64,000 nt of DNA from Amia ocellicauda (Eukaryota > Chordata > Actinopteri > Amiiformes > Amiidae). The notes under the pieces were generated by a model. The model did not search any database and was not told the origin of the DNA. It saw only the letters and a program-made list of their open reading frames with translations. The stretch is from positions 6,973,905-7,037,904 of the forward strand of contig NC_089853.1 in the NCBI RefSeq assembly GCF_036373705.1, written 5' to 3'. Each line of letters opens with the position of its first letter. Positions within the stretch are counted from its first letter, which is position 1. Of this stretch, positions 48,768-64,000 are shown piece by piece. Made by a program: the position numbers and the translations under genes.

Positions 48768-50430
48768 AGTGATGGGAATAGGAAGCTGCCACAGCTCTTC
48801 ATTAGATGGAAGACAGATTAATTTCATAATAGGTGTCATATTCTGTATAATGTGAGTGTGTGAGAGAGAAAGACAAATCAATAAAAAAAAAACCTGAAAA
48901 GTCTTCATTACATAATCAATTACTCTACAATGACTCTCCTAAATAAGGTCAGGTGCAAAATTGTTTTCAGGATTCACGCAATGGAGTCAAATGGAGTCCA
49001 TCTGTGTGTAATAAAAGTGATTCACAAGATTTCAAATCAAACACATCTGTAAGGTCCCACAGGTGGGTAGGACATCCAAAGCAAGAACACTGCAACAAAG
49101 ACCAAGGAGCTTTGAAAACAGCTCTGGGATAAAATTGTGGAAAGACAGAGATCAGGGGAGGGGTATAAAAGATTGTCTATGTCTGGTATAAAAGCATAAG
49201 GCTTCTCATGTCAAGCTGGTGTTTAAAACAAGAAACAAGGAGTAACCCCCCCCCCATAATCGACAAAGTGCTCCTCAGATACGGGTCCAACATTTATGGC
49301 ACAGACCCGGCGAGTCACGGGCAGCTGCTCTCCACATGGCCGCCCAACCAGTTGAAGCATGCGAATGGATGTCCACAGAGCGCGCTCAGACAGATGAGTC
49401 ACAGGAATCCTGCTCGGTGACTGACACACGCCTGGACACTGGTGACTTTACCCCCACGGCACAGTGGGGTTCCAGATGGAAACGTTTACCAGTGAGTAAC
49501 CTACGCATTACTCTTTGTGACTAGGATGGAAAAAGCCAAGACAAACAGGACAACTGTATCATCACTGCTGATACTCATCAACCATCACCAAAACCAGGCA
49601 TTTCTCCTTTACCGGCTCATTGTGCCTGTTGGCCTCACTTGTTTTGATTTTTTTTGTTATTCCGATTAAGTTAATTGAAAGAAGTTTAGTGGGACTGATT
49701 TGCTTCAGCTTGCAGGGTGCGTACATTTTACTCAACCACTGTCGCTGGTGGCGTTGTGAGGTACTCTGCCTATTTCCTCCATTAATGGAAACATAGGGGC
49801 CACAGATCAGCAATGAGAGAGTGATTATGTTCAAAACAGAGGAGCTAGAAGTAAATTTGTTGTTTCAGTCACACATGTGTGTCCACCACAGCTGACGAGA
49901 CACCAGAAAACTCTGTAATCATTCACGCCCAGTGTGGTTAACCTTTTCTTTGGCAGGGAAGCTTGACAGTCTATAGAACTGGTGTCAATTATTAAACTGT
50001 AGTAATAATTAATCAGGATGTGTTTATCAGGACACAGAGAAGAGATGCCTTTCAGGGGCTTCAGTAACAAATATTGATCTGGAGAAGAGGATATGGTATC
50101 TTTATCACACCAGTGCCAGAGAGCTACAAGGGGCACCATAAATGATCACATCCTTTCCCAATGTGTTCTCAATATGTCTGTTCCCCAGATGGGACATGCA
50201 TCACTGCCGACTTCCCTCCCTGCATGGCGGTGCTCTCAGGGCTCCCTGCGCAGCGCTGTGATGGGATGGATTCGACTGGGACAGCGGGGGTCAGCGGTGT
50301 TCTCCTGCTGGACATGAATGACAGGGTCCAGCACAGAGCATCTCACATTGGAACATACACAATAAAATAAATAATAATAATAATAATAATACAAGCCAGA
50401 TTGATTGTACAGTACTGCCACCCATAGTCT

Positions 50431-50535
50431 AGATTAGTGGTTCAATTAACGGTTCAATTAAGTAATTGAGAGCTCGGTTGGAACAAAACCCAGCAGGGTA
50501 GGGGCTCCTCCAGGGCCAGAGTTGGGACCCACTGG
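50431..50535 (-). repeat. Unclassified dispersed repeat, copy 1
   Basis: Reverse complement resembles 60331-60430: GGTCCTGGAG-like start, TTTTGTTCCAACCGAGCTC, then CAATTACTTAATTGAACC. Shared over about 100 bp. Confidence 0.65.
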
Positions 50536-52336
50536 TCTAAATAAAGGAAATGATGGCAGCATTTCTTTTTAAGTATGTAAGAAACATGTGTCTTATACAA
50601 TCCCCCCACGCACACGAGAGGGAAAGATGAAGATATGAGGCAATGCGTTTCTGCAGGATTTATAATCCCCATGCACTAATGCACGTCTAAGGCTGCTCTT
50701 TATAAACAAAAACACAAATACAGTGTCCTTGACTGATGTATTTTCCAGAATCTTATTCAGACTTAAAAAACATCTTTATGAGGGGACTAATAATTACATC
50801 ATCGCCTAATATTGGCTTTCCCCAAACCCTGTGTGATTCCACAAATACATGCTGTAGCTAACTCTTACAGACAAGTCCAAAAGCAACTAAAACTTTGCAT
50901 TTTAATAGAGCACTTTATAAAGCAGACGAGGGTAAAACAAGAGCACAGAGAGAAATGTTTCAGTGAAGTAACCCTAGTTAAACCAGAGCACATGCACACA
51001 GTAAAATGGGGAGATTGACTTTAAGTAGCTCAGAAAAAAAACATTTCCATGATCCAGCAGCTTCTCAATTGCAACCCTTTCCAGGCTGATCAGTGTGTTT
51101 CCAACGGGGGGTTGTTTTGTTTTGAACCACGCCATTCCTGCCTCCAGGTTTACTTCAACATCTCTGTGTCCATGGTTCACGGTCTGGATTATGGGTTATC
51201 TGGGATGCAGCCCATTCCCAGCTTTACAACAACAGCAGCACAAAGCTGTTCACAGCGTGTGTGTGTGTGTTTGTGTTCCTGCACTGGGGCAAGACGGAGC
51301 AAAGACCGGTGCTTTGAAAAACACTGCCAAGTCAGTTTCCAGTTCAATCCCATGGACATTAGCCAGGACAGAACCGGGGTTATTTCTAAGACATTACATG
51401 CTTTAAGGATGTTGACAGCTCTGTTTTGTGTCTAGTGCAGGCATGCTCTCCATCTGTCCATTTAGAGACGCTCCAGGGGTATCTGCAGCTCTCAGAATAT
51501 CCACACATGTCCACACAAAACCACACTGTACACAACATGGCCGGTGGTTTATTTCTCCCCTTGGTTTCCTTAAGGGTGTTTAATTTCCCCCACGCTTGGG
51601 CATCAGTCTAATTAGCATCGTGACAATGAGTTTCAAAGACTTTTCTGCTTTTCTTCCCTTTCTAACTGTGAATAAACCACCAATGTAATGTAATGCAATG
51701 AAGCTTACACTTTTTACCTTTCTGCAATGACTATAACGAGATGTAAAGCCATTGTCAGAGTGGAGCAACACTTATTTTCCTTGGTGACTATACTTTAATA
51801 AGCCATAAAAAACTGTGGAATGAACAAGTCATATCTATCTAGCAGTATATAAAGATAAAGGGGAGTATCATTTATAGGGTTCAAGGGTAAGAATTATGAA
51901 AGAATATTAATGGCGTTATCAATGAAACAAAGAACCCTCATTTAGATCTAGGTTGGAGCTTTACACAGTATGCACCTCCTGTTTCTTCTTCAATGTGTGT
52001 GGTGTTATGTGACTGATATGATCTCTCTTTTATCTCTGAAATGCTCCTGTCCAAGTTAGGCTCCAGATTAGTGATCAATAGGTCAGATGAATCGTTGTTA
52101 GGATTCTCACACACAGTAGGTTGTGGTCAGCGCTGTCAGTGTGCACACGTTGCATTTTAAATTAGGGTCGATAATAACGTTCACCTGTATCTTGCGGATT
52201 CAGAAAAGAGTTCCACCAAAGAGGAGTCAATCAGTTACTTGGTCAGTGACCTTTACTTCTCAAAGCTTAATGCTGTGCCATCACACAGTGTATTTGTCCT
52301 AAAGAGCTAACTACAGTCTAACTAAGATGCAAATTG

Positions 52337-52339
<3 letters not shown>

Positions 52340-52375
<36 letters not shown>

Positions 52376-52380
52376 GGGGG
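52340..52380. repeat. (GA)n microsatellite
   Basis: GA run ending in a G-rich stretch. Confidence 0.9.
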
Positions 52381-53286
52381 ATTCAACTGTGCTGTCTCAG
52401 CGAGAACGATGACTGAACTTACTTTGCCAGTGTGGGCATGTCTGCTTACTCATTTACCGTGGTAAGAAAATAGAGTGTGTAAAAAGAAAAGTGTGTAAAA
52501 CAAAGATCAAACCTTAGGAAGGAGTTAAGGTTCATGTGCGTCTAAGTAAATCTCATGTTATGGATTTTGTGGGTTTGGTACGAGAAGCTTGTAAAATTCA
52601 TGTCCTGGCAAAGGGTTGTGCTAATTGTAGCTGCCAATGGTAAACATGAATTAAATAATATAAAATGGCTATAACCCAGTCATTCAGGCAATTGCATCTG
52701 GAGAGTGGGAAGCAGGCGCACTGCTCGACCCAAACCGCAGGGCAGTTGCCGTCCGATTACTAACGGACACTTTCCTATCATGGGATCAGCACTGTTTATT
52801 ATGACTGTGACTCTCAAGTCCCGCTGTTGGAATGTGTCTCATTGTGATGGAAATTGTGATGGAAATAAAATGTAAAACACTTTAAAATTAATAAAATACC
52901 GGCAAAACTAGGCACTAAATCAATTCAGTAGTTTACACCACCAGCTGTGATTTGGTGTGAGGTTTAGATGTTCAGAGGTTTGGCTCGCTGGACTGAGGGA
53001 ATGACGGTCTGGCGCCAGGTTCAGATCGTCAACCCCCCACTCCTCTCCCTTTATACAGGGAATGATCCACGGCGCTGCATAGGGGGTGAACGGGGAGGTG
53101 ATGGGGTGGGAAATGATGAATGCTAGGGGTATCTGATGAAGACGGGGTATTTATACTTTATAGGATGGAAGCGAGAGCTGAATCGGAATTGTGTACTCTA
53201 TTAAAAATTCCAATTCACGATCCTTATGTGAAAAACGAATGAAATGGTTCTTTAAATTAATACTAGATTTTTATTATTTGGAAATT

Positions 53287-53799
53287 AAGAACATAAGAAC
53301 ATAAGAAAGTGTCCAATCGAGAGGAAGCCATCCTCCCCATCGTGCTCGTTTGGTGTCCATTAATAACTAAGTGATCCAAGGATCCTATCCAGTCTGTTTT
53401 TGAATGTTCCCAAATTGTCTCTTCAGCCACATCGCTGGGGAGTTTGCTCAGATTGTGACGCCTCTCTGTGTGAAGAAGTGTCTCCTGTTTTCTGTCTTGA
53501 ATGCCTTGAAGCCCAATTTCCATTTGTGTCCCCGGGTGCGTGTGTCCCTGCTGATCTGGAAAAGCTCCTCTGGTTTGATGTGGTCGATGCCTTTCATGAT
53601 TTTGAAGACTTGGATCAAGTCCCCACGTAGTCTCCTCTGTTCCAGGGTGAAAAGGTTCAGTCCCTCAGTCTCTCAGTAGGACATTCCCTTCAGACCTGGA
53701 ATAAGTCTGGTTGCTCTCCTCTGAACTGCCTCTAGAGCAGCGATATCTTTCTTGAAGTGTGGAGCCCAGAACTGTCCACAGTATCCAGATGAGACCTAA
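53287..53799 (-). repeat. CR1-like LINE 3' end, copy C
   Basis: Antisense copy starting with the AAGAACATAAGAACATAAG tail and extending to CAGTATCCAGATGAG, similar to copy A over its length. It lies about 0.9 kb upstream of SLC5A12. Confidence 0.8.
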
Positions 53800-54368
53800 T
53801 TGGAAATTTAATTAAGAGCTTAAATACCTGTGGTGTCATTATTAAAATGATAATTATATCTTTGACTTTAGAATTTGTGGGCCAATCAAATTACATTTTT
53901 AACTCCTATTTCCCAGTCTTTCCCCAATGTTGTGGCTTCATATTTGAGCTGTTTGTACAGCCTGAACACGCTGCAGCCTGCCTGTGCTTGTTGACACCTG
54001 CCTGTGAGGACAGATTTGTCCTCTTCGCCACTAAAATCAAAGAGTTCATAATAAAACATTGGTCAAGTCCTCCACCCCTGAAACGAAAATCAATAAAACA
54101 AAAAACCTAAAGTACAATATAGAGAGAAACACATTATATTCTTTGAAAATTAAAAAGAAGCCTTTGCACCTACTGTAGTAATTTCTAATCCACGCCAGTC
54201 CCACCGTGAGATTCTATTGCAAACGGGCCGTGAAGAGTCTTTATCTGACCCTCCTGTGTAATCTTTAACTGGGAAGTGCCCTTGCAAGCCAAAGACGAAT
54301 CAATGGGAGGTTATCTCACAAGCCTATCACATCAGTGAATCTCGCTTTCCACACTTTAACCCCACTGT

Positions 54369-54375
54369 TATAAAT
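54369..54375 (+). promoter_or_regulatory. SLC5A12: Candidate TATA box of SLC5A12
   Basis: TATAAAT about 320 bp upstream of the start codon. TTTTCTTGCAG directly before ACCAAGATG looks like a splice acceptor, so the ATG exon may be preceded by a 5' UTR intron. Confidence 0.3.
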
Positions 54376-54690
54376 CTGTGGACCCTGGGTTTATGCTGCA
54401 GTGTCAGGAGAGACGGATGCATCACCGCGCTGTGTGTAAAAATCTGCTGACGTGATGAAGAGAAAGACCGATGCCTGTTGACTACAAACATCCAAACTCT
54501 TGCAAGACGGGATTGTGCGCATCGCCGCTGGGACGCCCTGGTCTTTGCCTTTCACTGACCATTCTCACCCATCTGAAGACCCAGAAGACCCCTTATATTT
54601 TTCCTGGGGGATACAAATGAAGACAGACGCAGGGTGCTGACGGCATCGCTGTGCTGTTCTCCACGGCGCTGACTTTTCTTGCAGACCAAG

Positions 54691-63639
<8,949 letters not shown>

Positions 63640-64000
63640 GTACGTCTGCACCGACACGCCAGTTCACCGGGAGAACCCTGGCCGGGCCCTTGGGATCAGG
63701 GGAGCCTGCTGGTGTAAAGTCTTCGGCTTTCCTCAGAGCTTGGCTTTCATGCGTGCTAAACAAGTTGGCTCAGAACACAGTCTGTGAAATCAAATCCTCC
63801 CCTCAATCCGTTTAAGCTCTGGGTGCATCACAGATCAGTCAGATTGCACACGAGGAAACAATAAGTAATTAGTGCCACGCGGTTAGATGGTTGATGTGAA
63901 TTACTGCCAGTGTTTTTTGTGTGTGTGTGTTTGAGATTACAGACAAATAATTGCATCCATATAGAGCCCAAGTTCAAAACAAAGTTTACCCTGAGTTTAG

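Larger units (their letters stand above)
48168..53286. other. Gene-free interval
   Basis: No recognised gene. Holds a 12-bp tandem repeat, a dispersed repeat copy at 50431 and a GA run, listed separately. Confidence 0.45.

Noticed and set aside
53400..53630. A 76-residue frame (MNVPKLSLQPHRW...) recurring, near identical, at 19088 (-), 47784, 53400 and 60752
   Set aside because: It is the antisense of the CR1-like LINE reverse-transcriptase end; the conserved protein is on the other strand, so repetition reflects the repeat and not a gene family.

Overview
The window is vertebrate nuclear DNA, almost certainly from a ray-finned fish. Three protein genes fix the locus: BBOX1 (one exon, minus strand, left edge), FIBIN (complete single-exon gene, minus strand) and SLC5A12 (first twelve coding exons, plus strand, running off the right edge). 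From general knowledge the same three genes lie side by side, with the same relative orientations, on human chromosome 11p14, so this is an ancient conserved gene block seen in reverse. The repeats support a fish: Tc1/mariner copies, L2-type LINEs, a tRNA-derived SINE sharing the L2 3' tail, CR1-like LINE ends and a BEL/Pao LTR retrotransposon. The species cannot be named from this sequence. The repeat set would suit a non-teleost or early-branching teleost fish, which is inference only.

Layout. 1-2.8 kb: a SINE, the BBOX1 exon and a possible BBOX1 5' exon/promoter. 3-7.2 kb: a block of repeats holding an L2 fragment, a possible hAT-type element, a possible solo LTR, a DD36E Tc1 element and an internally deleted Tc1 element, the last two separated by a TA tract. 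7.2-14 kb: gene-free DNA with microsatellites. 14.0-14.7 kb: FIBIN. 14.7-54.4 kb: a gene-poor interval containing a CR1-like fragment, a very young complete BEL/Pao element (23.2-31.3 kb, 5-bp target duplication, LTRs differing at about one position), another L2 fragment, a second DD36E Tc1 copy with a long open frame, a miniature LTR element (TRIM-like), a second deleted Tc1 copy and two more CR1-like fragments. 54.7-64 kb: SLC5A12, whose introns carry large CA/GT arrays, a CR1-like insertion 24 bp before exon 11, and other repeats.

Function. BBOX1 makes carnitine, FIBIN is a secreted developmental protein, and SLC5A12 is a sodium-coupled monocarboxylate (lactate) transporter. They form no operon or pathway; their linkage is conserved synteny. 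Most remaining sequence is transposon-derived. The most notable observations are the intact BEL/Pao element, the TRIM-like element with a tRNA-Leu-type primer site, the two Tc1 copies sharing one deletion junction through the catalytic core, the LINE next to a splice acceptor, and a mitochondrial-presequence-like N-terminal extension on BBOX1.
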